A stretch of DNA of 62,649 bases from CALCLY01 sp900552775 (GTDB lineage Bacteria; Bacillota; Clostridia; UMGS1883; UMGS1540), in assembly GCA_937966555.1 (NCBI GenBank), contig CALCLY010000001.1:1-62649 (forward strand), written 5' to 3'. The notes under the pieces were generated by a model. The model saw nothing but the letters and a program-made list of their open reading frames with translations, was not told the DNA's origin and did not search any database. Position 1 is the first letter of the stretch; every line of letters begins with the position of its first letter. Shown in pieces: positions 7,598-15,894 of the stretch. The translations under genes were made by a program, and so were the position numbers.

Positions 7598-10500
7598 TTA
7601 AATCTTTTTTACACTCCGTTTCTTCAAAGCCACGGTTCTTTGCTACGGCAAGCATAAGCTTGATTCTGTTAAGCTGGTTAACCTCACTTGCTCCGGGGTC
7701 ATAGTCAACCGCCGCTATATTCGCCTGCGGATACGCTTTTTTAAGCGTCTTTATAACTCCTTTGCCCACAACATGATTCGGCAGACACGCAAAAGGCTGA
7801 ATACAAACTATGTTCGGGATTCCCTCTTCCAGAAGCTCTGCCATTTCGCCGGTTAAAAACCAACCTTCGCCGTATTGATTTCCGAGGGACAAAAACGGTT
7901 TTGCAAGTTCTGCAATTTTACGTATCTTCATAGGTTCTTCAAAGCGTTTACTTTTTCGGAGTGCCGAAAGAGCGGGCTTTCTTATATTATAAATTGCTTT
8001 TACTGCGATTTTCGAGAGCCATGCGGAGCCTATTCCTGCGCCCAAAAACTCATGTTTGTATTCCATGTTCAGCATGCAGTAATTTAAAAAATCCATAAGG
8101 TCCGGTACAACTGCCTCTGCTCCTTCTTTTTCCAGAAGGTCAACCAAGTGATTATTGGCAAGCGGCATGTATTTTACAAGAATTTCGCCAACTATTCCGA
8201 CTTTGGGCTTGTGAATTTTTTCGTTTATCGGAAGCGTGTCAAACGCTTCAACGATTCCGCGGCACACTTCTTTGTACGTATACTTCTTTTTCTTCGCCGT
8301 AAGAGAATCAACGGCAATTTCTTCCCATCTTTTGTGAAGCTTTTCGGCAGAACCTTCATAAAGCTCATACGGTCTGACTTTATAAAGACACCTCATCAAC
8401 AAATCTCCATACACAACCGTGCGCAACGCATCGTAGAGAAGGCGCGGCGAAAGCCTGAATCCGCTGTTTTTCTCCATGCCGTTGGCATTTAAAGATATTA
8501 CGGGTATATGCTGCAAGCCGGCTTTTTTAAGCGCTCTGCGGATAAAACCGACATAGTTGCTTGCGCGGCAGCAGCCGCCCGTCTGCGTCATCATAACAGC
8601 AAGCCTGTCTGTATCGTATTTGTCCGAAAGCACCGCGCTCATTATTTGTCCGACAACTGTAATGGAAGGAAAACAAGCGTCATTGTTTACAAATTTAAGT
8701 CCCATATCTATTGCGCTTCTGTTGTCGTTTGACAGCACCTCAAGATTATATCCGTATTTATCGAACACCGGCTCCAGTATGTTAAAATGAATCGGGCTCA
8801 TCTGTGGCGCCAGAATCGTATAGCCGTCTTTAAACATCTTTTTCGTAAATTCAACTTGCTTATACTCCTGATTTACATTTTTGTGCGCTTTTTTTTGAGC
8901 GCGGCGCATGTTTATTGCCGCAATAAGGCTGCGCACACGTATTCTTGCAGCACCGAGGTTATTTACTTCATCTATTTTCAAAACCGTATAGAGTTTGTTT
9001 GCCTTTTCGAGTATTTCACTCACCTGATCGGTTGTAACCGCATCAAGACCGCAGCCGAAAGAATTCAGCTGAATAAGTTCCATATCATCTCTGCGGCTCA
9101 CAAATTCCGCCGCCGTATAAAGGCGCGAATGATAAACCCACTGGTCGTTTGCCCTGAGAGGTCTCTCGGGTTTAAAATCGGGTGTTAATGAATCCTCGCT
9201 GAAAACATCAAGTCCGAATGAAGCGATAAGCTCCGGTATGCCGTGGTTTATCTCGGGGTCAACATGATACGGTCTTCCGGCAAGCACAATGCCCGTGCCG
9301 CCCCTTTTCTCCATTTCGGCAAGCTGACGTCTGCCCTGCTCTTTGATATCCGCTTTTGCGCGATGCTGCTCGTTCCATGCGCGCGATACTGCCCTTTTTA
9401 CCTCGCGCGGAGAGATCTCCCATTCTTCTTTGCACAGTCTGCAAAGTCTGTCAGAGGTTATTTTCTTGTTTGTAAACGCCATGAACGGTCTTATGTATTT
9501 CACAGCTCCGTCCGCAACGGATTCAACATTGTTTTTAAGATTTTCCGGATACGACACAACAATCGGACAGTTATAATGGTTCTGGGCATTTTCCGTCTCA
9601 CGGTGTTCATAGAACACGCACGGGTGAAATATTGTTTTCACCCCGTTCTGAACGAGCCATTCAACATGCCCGTGGGAAAGCTTTGCCGGGTAACACTCGG
9701 ATTCGGATGGAATCGATTCCATTCCGAGTTCGTATATTTTCCTTGTGGAATACGGCGACAACACAACGGAAAATCCGAGTTCTTTGAAAAATGTTGCCCA
9801 GAACGGATAGTTTTCGTACATGTTTAAAACGCGTGGTATTCCTATAACTCCTCTCGGAGCTTGCTCCGGCGGCAGCGGTTCATAACCGAAAATACGTTCT
9901 CTTTTATATTCAAAAATATTTTTGCCCTTTTCATGCTTTTCCGCGCTTTGCTGCCCCTTCTCGCATCGGTTGCCCGTCACAAAACGGCGTCCGCCCGAAA
10001 AAGTGTTAATCGTAAGCATGCAGTTGTTCTGGCAGCCGCCGCACCTTACGGCAGCGGTTTTGTACCGGAGATTTATTATATCGGAAAGTGGCAGCATGCT
10101 TGTTTTCTGCCTGTTATAACGTTCTCTTGCAAGCAGCGCGGCTCCGAACGCGCCCATTATTCCTGCTATATCGGGGCAAACTGCATCCGTTCCCGAGATT
10201 TTTTCAAAAGCGCGCAGAACTGCCTTATTGTAAAATGTACCGCCCTGAACAACTATGTGCTTTCCGAGTTCCGATGCGTCCGCAAGTTTAATAACTTTAA
10301 AAAGAGCATTTTTTATAACAGAATATGCAAGTCCCGCGGAAATGTCCGAAACGGATGCACCCTCTTTTTGAGCCTGTTTAACATTTGAATTCATAAACAC
10401 CGTGCAGCGCGTGCCGAGGTCTACTGGATTTTCCGCAAACACCGCTTTTTCAGCAAACTCCTCAGCCTTATACCCGAGTGAATTTGCAAAATTTTCTATA

Positions 10501-11849
10501 AACGAGCCGCAGCCGGAAGAACATGCCTCATTAAGCAAAACATTGTCCACCACTCCGCCGCGCAGCTTTATACATTTCATATCCTGACCGCCTATGTCCA
10601 GAACACAGTCAACGTCTTTGTCGAAAAATTCCGCCGCCGTGCAGTGCGCAACCGTTTCAACTTCGCCCTCGTCAAGCGCGAAAGCCGATTTCAAAAGCCC
10701 TTCTCCGTATCCCGTGGAGCACGAACGTACAATCTCCGCACTCTGCGGAAGGCACGTCATAAGTTCGCGTACGGCATTCTGAGCCGCCTTTATAGGGCTT
10801 CCCTGATTATTTGTGTAATACGAAAACAGAAGTTCACCGTTTTCTCCGATAAGCGCCAATTTAGTTGTTGTGGAGCCTGCGTCTATTCCCAAAAAACACT
10901 CCCCGCCGTATTTCTCCAAATCCGCTTTTTCCACTACGGCTTTTTGGTGTCGCGTGCAAAAATCGTCATATTCTTTTCGGTTTGCAAAAAGAGGTTCAAG
11001 TCTTTTTATTTCCGATTCAAGTTCAATGCCGTTTTCAAGCTTCTCAGCAAGTTTGTATATCGGAAATGCAGGCGTTTCAGTTTTGTCCATAGCAGCGCCC
11101 AAAGCCGCAAAAAGATGAGAATTTTCAGGGTCTGCAACCTTGTCATCCGTAAGCTTAAGCGTTCGTATAAAAGCCTTTTTAAGCTCGGGCATAAAATGCA
11201 GCGGTCCTCCGAGGAAAGCCACTTTTCCGCGTATAGGTTTACCGCACGCAAGGCCCGATACCGTCTGGTTTACAACCGCCTGGAAAATTGACGCCGCCAG
11301 ATCTTCTTTTCTTGCGCCTTCGTTTATAAGAGGCTGAATATCGGTTTTTGCAAAAACACCGCACCTTGCCGCAATCGGATAAATCTCCTTGTATGATTCG
11401 GCGTATTTGTTAAGTCCCTCGGCATCGGTTCTCAGAAGCGCCGCCATCTGATCTATAAAAGAACCCGTTCCGCCGGCGCATACGCCGTTCATTCTTTCAT
11501 CAAGACCTCCGGTAAAATAGATGATTTTTGCGTCTTCTCCCCCGAGTTCTATTGCAACATCCGTATCAGGCACCTGTGCTTTAAGTGCCGATGCCACCGC
11601 CACAACCTCCTGAACAAACGGAATATTCAAAGCTTTGCCGAGTGTTATGGCTCCCGACCCCGTAATTTTTGCACGCAAAGAACATGCGCCAAGCTTCTTG
11701 TAAGCATCCGAAAGCAACTCTGCAAGCGTGCTTTGCGTGTGAGCGCAGTGTCTCCTGTATTCGCCGTATATTATTTTGTCGGTTTCATCAAGCACAACAA
11801 GTTTAACCGTTGTTGAGCCGATATCTATACCCGCATTATATGTTTTCAT
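7575..11849 (-). CDS. 2-hydroxyacyl-CoA dehydratase activase-type fusion protein
   Basis: 1424 residues. Two BadF/BcrA-type ATPase modules in tandem: one starts at the N-terminus (AGIDIGSTTVKLVVLDE; cysteine loop GVCAGGTGSFIDQMA), the second near residue 320 (FLGIDAGSTTTKLALIGE; loop NEACSSGCGSFIENFA). Each cysteine loop would hold the subunit-bridging 4Fe-4S cluster of activases. From about residue 660 follows a DUF2229 module (IGIPRVLNMYENYPFWATFF) and a HgdB-like C-terminal part with conserved Cys. This architecture is known in Clostridia as acyl-CoA dehydratase activase-related protein and its substrate is not established. I start at the ATG at 11849, because the glycine-rich ATPase strand begins right after MKTYN and the 19 upstream codons overlap the promoter and leader. 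Confidence 0.92.
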   Translation of the reverse strand: MKTYNAGIDIGSTTVKLVVLDETDKIIYGEYRRHCAHTQSTLAELLSDAYKKLGACSLRAKITGSGAITLGKALNIPFVQEVVAVASALKAQVPDTDVAIELGGEDAKIIYFTGGLDERMNGVCAGGTGSFIDQMAALLRTDAEGLNKYAESYKEIYPIAARCGVFAKTDIQPLINEGARKEDLAASIFQAVVNQTVSGLACGKPIRGKVAFLGGPLHFMPELKKAFIRTLKLTDDKVADPENSHLFAALGAAMDKTETPAFPIYKLAEKLENGIELESEIKRLEPLFANRKEYDDFCTRHQKAVVEKADLEKYGGECFLGIDAGSTTTKLALIGENGELLFSYYTNNQGSPIKAAQNAVRELMTCLPQSAEIVRSCSTGYGEGLLKSAFALDEGEVETVAHCTAAEFFDKDVDCVLDIGGQDMKCIKLRGGVVDNVLLNEACSSGCGSFIENFANSLGYKAEEFAEKAVFAENPVDLGTRCTVFMNSNVKQAQKEGASVSDISAGLAYSVIKNALFKVIKLADASELGKHIVVQGGTFYNKAVLRAFEKISGTDAVCPDIAGIMGAFGAALLARERYNRQKTSMLPLSDIINLRYKTAAVRCGGCQNNCMLTINTFSGGRRFVTGNRCEKGQQSAEKHEKGKNIFEYKRERIFGYEPLPPEQAPRGVIGIPRVLNMYENYPFWATFFKELGFSVVLSPYSTRKIYELGMESIPSESECYPAKLSHGHVEWLVQNGVKTIFHPCVFYEHRETENAQNHYNCPIVVSYPENLKNNVESVADGAVKYIRPFMAFTNKKITSDRLCRLCKEEWEISPREVKRAVSRAWNEQHRAKADIKEQGRRQLAEMEKRGGTGIVLAGRPYHVDPEINHGIPELIASFGLDVFSEDSLTPDFKPERPLRANDQWVYHSRLYTAAEFVSRRDDMELIQLNSFGCGLDAVTTDQVSEILEKANKLYTVLKIDEVNNLGAARIRVRSLIAAINMRRAQKKAHKNVNQEYKQVEFTKKMFKDGYTILAPQMSPIHFNILEPVFDKYGYNLEVLSNDNRSAIDMGLKFVNNDACFPSITVVGQIMSAVLSDKYDTDRLAVMMTQTGGCCRASNYVGFIRRALKKAGLQHIPVISLNANGMEKNSGFRLSPRLLYDALRTVVYGDLLMRCLYKVRPYELYEGSAEKLHKRWEEIAVDSLTAKKKKYTYKEVCRGIVEAFDTLPINEKIHKPKVGIVGEILVKYMPLANNHLVDLLEKEGAEAVVPDLMDFLNYCMLNMEYKHEFLGAGIGSAWLSKIAVKAIYNIRKPALSALRKSKRFEEPMKIRKIAELAKPFLSLGNQYGEGWFLTGEMAELLEEGIPNIVCIQPFACLPNHVVGKGVIKTLKKAYPQANIAAVDYDPGASEVNQLNRIKLMLAVAKNRGFEETECKKDLNAKKIKL

Positions 11850-11885
11850 ATTGTTTACCTGACCTATATATAACTCTACAGAATA

Positions 11886-11914
11886 ATTATATACTCTTTT
11901 TTTCAAAATGTAAA
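11886..11914 (-). promoter_or_regulatory. Sigma-A promoter of the dehydratase activase gene
   Basis: Minus strand TTTACA (11914-11909), 17-nt spacer, TATAAT (11891-11886). Confidence 0.7.
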
Positions 11915-11980
11915 GTTAACAATCCGTTAATTTTTTTAAGAACTCAAGCCTGTCCGCTTTAAACATTGTCCCTACACATA

Positions 11981-12013
11981 AAAAAGCCCCGGCATCATAT
12001 ACCGGGGCTTTTT
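11981..12013 (-). terminator. Terminator after rpmB (symmetrical, may work both ways)
   Basis: Perfect 12-bp stem AAAAAGCCCCGG / CCGGGGCTTTTT with a 9-nt loop, 11 bp after the rpmB stop; T-run on each side of the stem. Confidence 0.92.
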
Positions 12014-12024
12014 CAATCGATTTA

Positions 12025-12213
12025 TTAAACCGCTCTTTCTACAGAACCCGAGCGCAGGCAGCGCGAGCAAACATGTACAGTTTTGGGAGTACCGTTTACC
12101 ACAGCTTTAACCTTTCTTACGTTGGGCTTCCACATTTTATTGCTTCTTCTGTGCGAATGACTGACCTTTATACCAAAGGAAACGCCTTTGCCGCATACAT
12201 CACATTTTGCCAT
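12025..12213 (-). CDS. rpmB: 50S ribosomal protein L28
   Basis: 62 residues, complete. N-terminal CDVCGKG and C-terminal CSRCLRSG give the four-cysteine zinc ribbon form of L28; SHSHRRSNKMWKPN is the conserved rRNA-binding block. GAGGTG ribosome site. It is monocistronic: own promoter at 12256-12284 and a strong terminator after it. Confidence 0.97.
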   Translation of the reverse strand: MAKCDVCGKGVSFGIKVSHSHRRSNKMWKPNVRKVKAVVNGTPKTVHVCSRCLRSGSVERAV

Positions 12214-12255
12214 ATATATACACCTCCTCGGTCATATTTCTTCAAACTAAAATAT

Positions 12256-12284
12256 ATTTTAACATATTTTAAGAGAATTTGCAA
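12256..12284 (-). promoter_or_regulatory. Promoter of rpmB
   Basis: Minus strand TTGCAA (12284-12279), 17-nt spacer, TAAAAT (12261-12256). Confidence 0.65.
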
Positions 12285-12303
12285 TAGTTTTTTTAATTTT
12301 TCT

Positions 12304-12882
12304 TTATTTATGGTACGGAATCAATCCGAGAATAGCTTCCGCTGTTTCCTCAACGCCGAATTTACTGCTGTTTATGCACAAATCATATCCTCTTGAATCT
12401 CCCCATTTCGTATCGCTGTAAAAATTGTGATACGATTTGCGGCGCTTGTCCTTAAGCTTTATTCTTTCCATCGCTTTTCTTTCGGAAAGATTGTAGATTG
12501 ACATTATACGGTTTACCTTGTCCTTCATATCGCCGAGAACAAACACGCTGAAAACATTTTCAAAATCTCTTAAAACATACTCGGCACATCTTCCGACAAT
12601 AACAAACGATTCTCCGCTTTTTGCTTTTTCTCTTATAAACTCAAATACTTTTTCGTTAAGTGCGTCTTCAATGGAATTTGAAAATCCGCCAACCGTCCTC
12701 GACAAAAAAACATTTCTTGCTTTTTCATCATATTTATCGGTTATTTCGCGGTCAAAGCCAAGTTCCTGAATGAATTTTTTGTCATAAAGCTTTATACCAA
12801 GCTTTTCGGCAATTCCTGCCGCAATAAAATGACCTCCGCTTCCGTATTCGCGTCCCACAGTAATGATAATCTGACTGTTCAT
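12304..12882 (-). CDS. Cytidylate kinase-like family protein
   Basis: 192 residues. The P-loop-like start VGREYGSGGHFIAAGIAEKL and the later segments VIVGRCAEYVL, R-rich lid (DKRRKSYHNFY) and WGDSRGYDLCINSSKFG are those of the cytidylate kinase-like family common in Clostridia, which keep the nucleotide-kinase fold. It is shorter than true Cmk (about 220 residues) and lacks clear CMP-specific motifs, so the substrate is uncertain. It lies 25 bp after an ion transporter gene and before rpmB. Confidence 0.85.
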   Translation of the reverse strand: MNSQIIITVGREYGSGGHFIAAGIAEKLGIKLYDKKFIQELGFDREITDKYDEKARNVFLSRTVGGFSNSIEDALNEKVFEFIREKAKSGESFVIVGRCAEYVLRDFENVFSVFVLGDMKDKVNRIMSIYNLSERKAMERIKLKDKRRKSYHNFYSDTKWGDSRGYDLCINSSKFGVEETAEAILGLIPYHK

Positions 12883-12907
12883 GGCAAGATCTCCTTTTCT
12901 TCATTTT

Positions 12908-14275
12908 TTATACATACTTCACGAAAAGACTTATCATGGATATAACTATTACAATAAGCGTTGCCGGCACCGCATATCTGCAATACTTGCCCCAGCTTAT
13001 CGGGTAACCGCTCTTTGCCGCAACGGACGTTCCCACAACGTTTGCAGACGCACCTATGGGCGTTGCGTTTCCGCCGATGTCCGTACCGAGCGCAAGTGTC
13101 CACGCAAGGATGTTTACATCTATTCCGAGCATCGATGACATGGATTTTATAACCGGAATCATTGTTGCCGCAAGCGGAATATTGTCAACAAACGCGCTCG
13201 CAATAGCCGCAACCCAAAGAATGATTGCAATAATAAGTGTGAGATTTCCTCCGCTTACACGCGCTATAAAATCCGCAATAACAGAGAGCACACCTGTTTG
13301 TTCAAGTCCTCCGACCGATATAAACAAACCTATGAAAAACAAAAGTGTTTTATAGTCAACATGCGTATACATATACTTCACATGTTCTTTACCGGAAGTT
13401 ACCAAAGTAACAACCGTTGAAAGTATTGCAACTATAACACCTATAAACGCTACCGTAAGTCCCGTCTGTGCATGAGATACAAGAAGCACAACGGCAACCG
13501 CAAATACAATTGCCGCACCCGCAAAAGCACCTTTGTTTTCTATAGCGTCTGCCGGCTGCGGATATACGGCGTTTTTATCTCTCAAGGCTTCGCTCGCCTT
13601 AAGGTCATTCTTAAAGCAAAAGAAAAAGTATATAACCGTAACCACAAAGCAAAGTGCTATAATCGTGCCCGTATTCGTCAGAAAGTCCGCAAACGAAAGT
13701 CCGAGTGATGTTCCTATTATTATGTTTGGGGGATCTCCGCACATGGTCGCCGCGCCGCCTAAGTTTGCGCAGAATATCTCGGATATTATAAGCGGAACCG
13801 GATCAAACTTAAGTACCCTTGAAAGCTCCACCGTTACGGCCGCAAGAAACAGTACAACCGTGATACTGTCAATGAACATGGCAAGTACGCCCGACATGCA
13901 CATAAAGCACACAAGAAGCGGAACAACGTGGTATTTAACCGCTTTTGCAAGCCTTAGGCAAAGCCAGCGGAAAAATCCCGCTTTTCCCATGCTTTCAACC
14001 ATTATCATCATTCCGAAAATAAATATAATGGTTGCCCAGTTAACACCCGAGGTACTCTCCTCTGTGGAAGCATACCAAAACGAGGTTTTAAAAATACTTC
14101 CGAAATTCAGCGTTTCAAAAATCGCGTCGCAGCTTTTCAGGCAAACCCCGAAAACAACCAGCAATACAAGCAGACCGCTTGTGAGTGTTATGATATGTCT
14201 TTCGAACTTATCGAGGACTATCATTAAAAACATCAGTACAAAAATTACTACAGCAACAATCTGAGCTATTAACAT
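12908..14275 (-). CDS. ArsB/NhaD/SLC13-type ion transporter
   Basis: 455 residues, strongly hydrophobic with about 11-12 membrane spans. The fold-typical re-entrant motifs are visible: CANLGGAATMCGDPPNIIIG near residue 180 and the related GTDIGGNATPIGASANVVG near residue 400, an internal repeat of the ion transporter superfamily. The GDPPN motif is that of NhaD/ArsB-like proteins. It could move sodium, arsenite or a dicarboxylate; no arsenic gene adjoins. A promoter lies at 14397-14425. Confidence 0.88.
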   Translation of the reverse strand: MLIAQIVAVVIFVLMFLMIVLDKFERHIITLTSGLLVLLVVFGVCLKSCDAIFETLNFGSIFKTSFWYASTEESTSGVNWATIIFIFGMMIMVESMGKAGFFRWLCLRLAKAVKYHVVPLLVCFMCMSGVLAMFIDSITVVLFLAAVTVELSRVLKFDPVPLIISEIFCANLGGAATMCGDPPNIIIGTSLGLSFADFLTNTGTIIALCFVVTVIYFFFCFKNDLKASEALRDKNAVYPQPADAIENKGAFAGAAIVFAVAVVLLVSHAQTGLTVAFIGVIVAILSTVVTLVTSGKEHVKYMYTHVDYKTLLFFIGLFISVGGLEQTGVLSVIADFIARVSGGNLTLIIAIILWVAAIASAFVDNIPLAATMIPVIKSMSSMLGIDVNILAWTLALGTDIGGNATPIGASANVVGTSVAAKSGYPISWGKYCRYAVPATLIVIVISMISLFVKYV

Positions 14276-14396
14276 TTATCAGTACCGTTCACCTTTCCGA
14301 TGTAGGTATCACCCTGCATACTATATTATTCTATGTAAAAGGACAGAATTCCTGTTAAATAAGGAAATATCCTGTAAAAAAAACGAAACTTTACAT

Positions 14397-14425
14397 ATAA
14401 TAACATAAAATCCGATAAAATGCAA
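14397..14425 (-). promoter_or_regulatory. Promoter of the ion transporter gene
   Basis: Minus strand TTGCAT (14425-14420), 17-nt spacer, TATTAT (14402-14397). The 120-bp leader to the ATG has imperfect ACAGGA repeats but no riboswitch I recognise. Confidence 0.65.
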
Positions 14426-14465
14426 GATGTAAAATGACTATTTTAGAAAAATATCGTAAGTTTTT

Positions 14466-15398
14466 TTAGGCAAAAGTACTTTTATTTCTTAACACTGTGA
14501 GAACTTTTTCAAAATCCTCCGGAAGCGGCACCGTAAATTCCATGTATTCGCGGCTTTTCGGGTGAATAAATCCAATCTTACCGGCATGCAGAAGCTGCCC
14601 TACAAGATTAAATTCTTCATTTTTGACACCGTATGTTTTATCTCCGACAATCGGGTGTCCGAGCCAGCGCATGTGAACGCGTATCTGATGCGTCCTGCCG
14701 GTGTCGAGGTCGCAGTTTATATATGTATAGCGCCCGAATCTCTCCAAAACGCTGTAATGTGTAACGGCGCTCCGTCCCTCTCCCGCGGTGCACACGGCAA
14801 TCTTTTTTCTGTCCGACGGGCTGCGTTTTAAATTTTTGTCAACCGTTCCGCCGTCTTCTTTAATGTTGCTGTGCACTAAGGCAAAATAGCGTCTTTTAAG
14901 CGTGCGAGTTTTAAGCTGCTCCGAAAGCGCGAGGTGCGCTGCGTCACCTTTTGCGGCAACAAGAAGTCCCGTTGTATCTTTATCGAGCCTGTGCACAATT
15001 CCGGGTCTTATAACACCGTTTATCGTGGAAAGACTGCTGCCGCAGTGTGCCAGCAGTGCATTTACCAAAGTTCCGTCATAATTTCCCGCCGCAGGGTGAA
15101 CAACCATGCCGCGAGGCTTGTTTATAACAAGCAGACTGTCATCTTCATATACGATATCAAGCGGAATATCCTGTGCCTCCGCGCCGACAGGCTCAGGGTC
15201 GGGCAAATTAATCTCCACCCTGTCGCCGCATAAAAGCTTTGAGCTTGCCTTGGCTTTTTTGCCGTTTATGAGAATATTCCCTTCATCTGTAAGTTTTTTC
15301 ACATAAGAGCGAGTGAGGTCGCCGAAAAACTCGGCAACCCCTTTATCTATTCTCTGATTATTCAGTTTTTCGCAAACTTCAAACGTCCTTTTTTCCAT
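14466..15398 (-). CDS. RluA/RluD family 23S rRNA pseudouridine synthase
   Basis: 310 residues. N-terminal S4 RNA-binding domain (residues about 12-70, IDKGVAEFFGDLTRSYVKKL) and a pseudouridine synthase domain with the catalytic motif GIVHRLDKDTTGLLV (Asp) near residue 130, preceded by NKPRGMVVHPA. This is the RluD layout. The ATG at 15398 follows GAAGGAG; upstream codons in frame belong to lspA. The gene overlaps lspA by 20 bp, the same arrangement as in Bacillus (lspA-ylyB). Confidence 0.92.
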   Translation of the reverse strand: MEKRTFEVCEKLNNQRIDKGVAEFFGDLTRSYVKKLTDEGNILINGKKAKASSKLLCGDRVEINLPDPEPVGAEAQDIPLDIVYEDDSLLVINKPRGMVVHPAAGNYDGTLVNALLAHCGSSLSTINGVIRPGIVHRLDKDTTGLLVAAKGDAAHLALSEQLKTRTLKRRYFALVHSNIKEDGGTVDKNLKRSPSDRKKIAVCTAGEGRSAVTHYSVLERFGRYTYINCDLDTGRTHQIRVHMRWLGHPIVGDKTYGVKNEEFNLVGQLLHAGKIGFIHPKSREYMEFTVPLPEDFEKVLTVLRNKSTFA

Positions 15399-15882
15399 CG
15401 GACATTTCTCCTTCGTTCTTTTTGTCATCCCTTTTGTCATCATTATCGGAATATTTAAGGATGTACAGAAAAAGCAGCGCACCTCCGATAACAACAAAAC
15501 AATCCGCTATGTTAAACACGGGAAAATTTATAAGTCTGAAATCCAGAAAATCAACAACAGCGCCGCTTGCAACCCTGTCGATAAAATTCCCCGTCGCACC
15601 GGACAAAATAAATGTCAGCGACAGAAGAAGTAAATTGTTTTTCGGTTTTTTTATTATAATATAAGCCGCAATCGCCGCCATAATAACAAGCGATATTACT
15701 GTTAAAAACACAGTTTTTCCGCTTAAGACGGAAAATGCCGCACCATCATTTAAGTGATAAGTAATATGAAAAACGCGGTTTATGACGGGGACAGACTGCC
15801 CCGTCATAAAGTTATTCGCAATATACATTTTTGACAGTCTGTCAACCGCCACACAAAGTATTCCTATAATAAACCAAAGCAT
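15379..15882 (-). CDS. lspA: Lipoprotein signal peptidase (signal peptidase II)
   Basis: 167 residues with four membrane spans. Both catalytic aspartate motifs are present: GNFIDRVASGAVVDF and FPVFNIADCFVVIG; the NDGAAFS motif is near residue 50. The tail (residues 145-167) is a hydrophilic Asp/Lys-rich extension beyond the usual end. It cleaves prolipoproteins such as the PdaA-like lipoprotein in this window. It lies 12 bp after ileS and overlaps the pseudouridine synthase gene. Confidence 0.96.
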   Translation of the reverse strand: MLWFIIGILCVAVDRLSKMYIANNFMTGQSVPVINRVFHITYHLNDGAAFSVLSGKTVFLTVISLVIMAAIAAYIIIKKPKNNLLLLSLTFILSGATGNFIDRVASGAVVDFLDFRLINFPVFNIADCFVVIGGALLFLYILKYSDNDDKRDDKKNEGEMSDGKKDV

Positions 15883-15894
15883 TTACGCATACTC

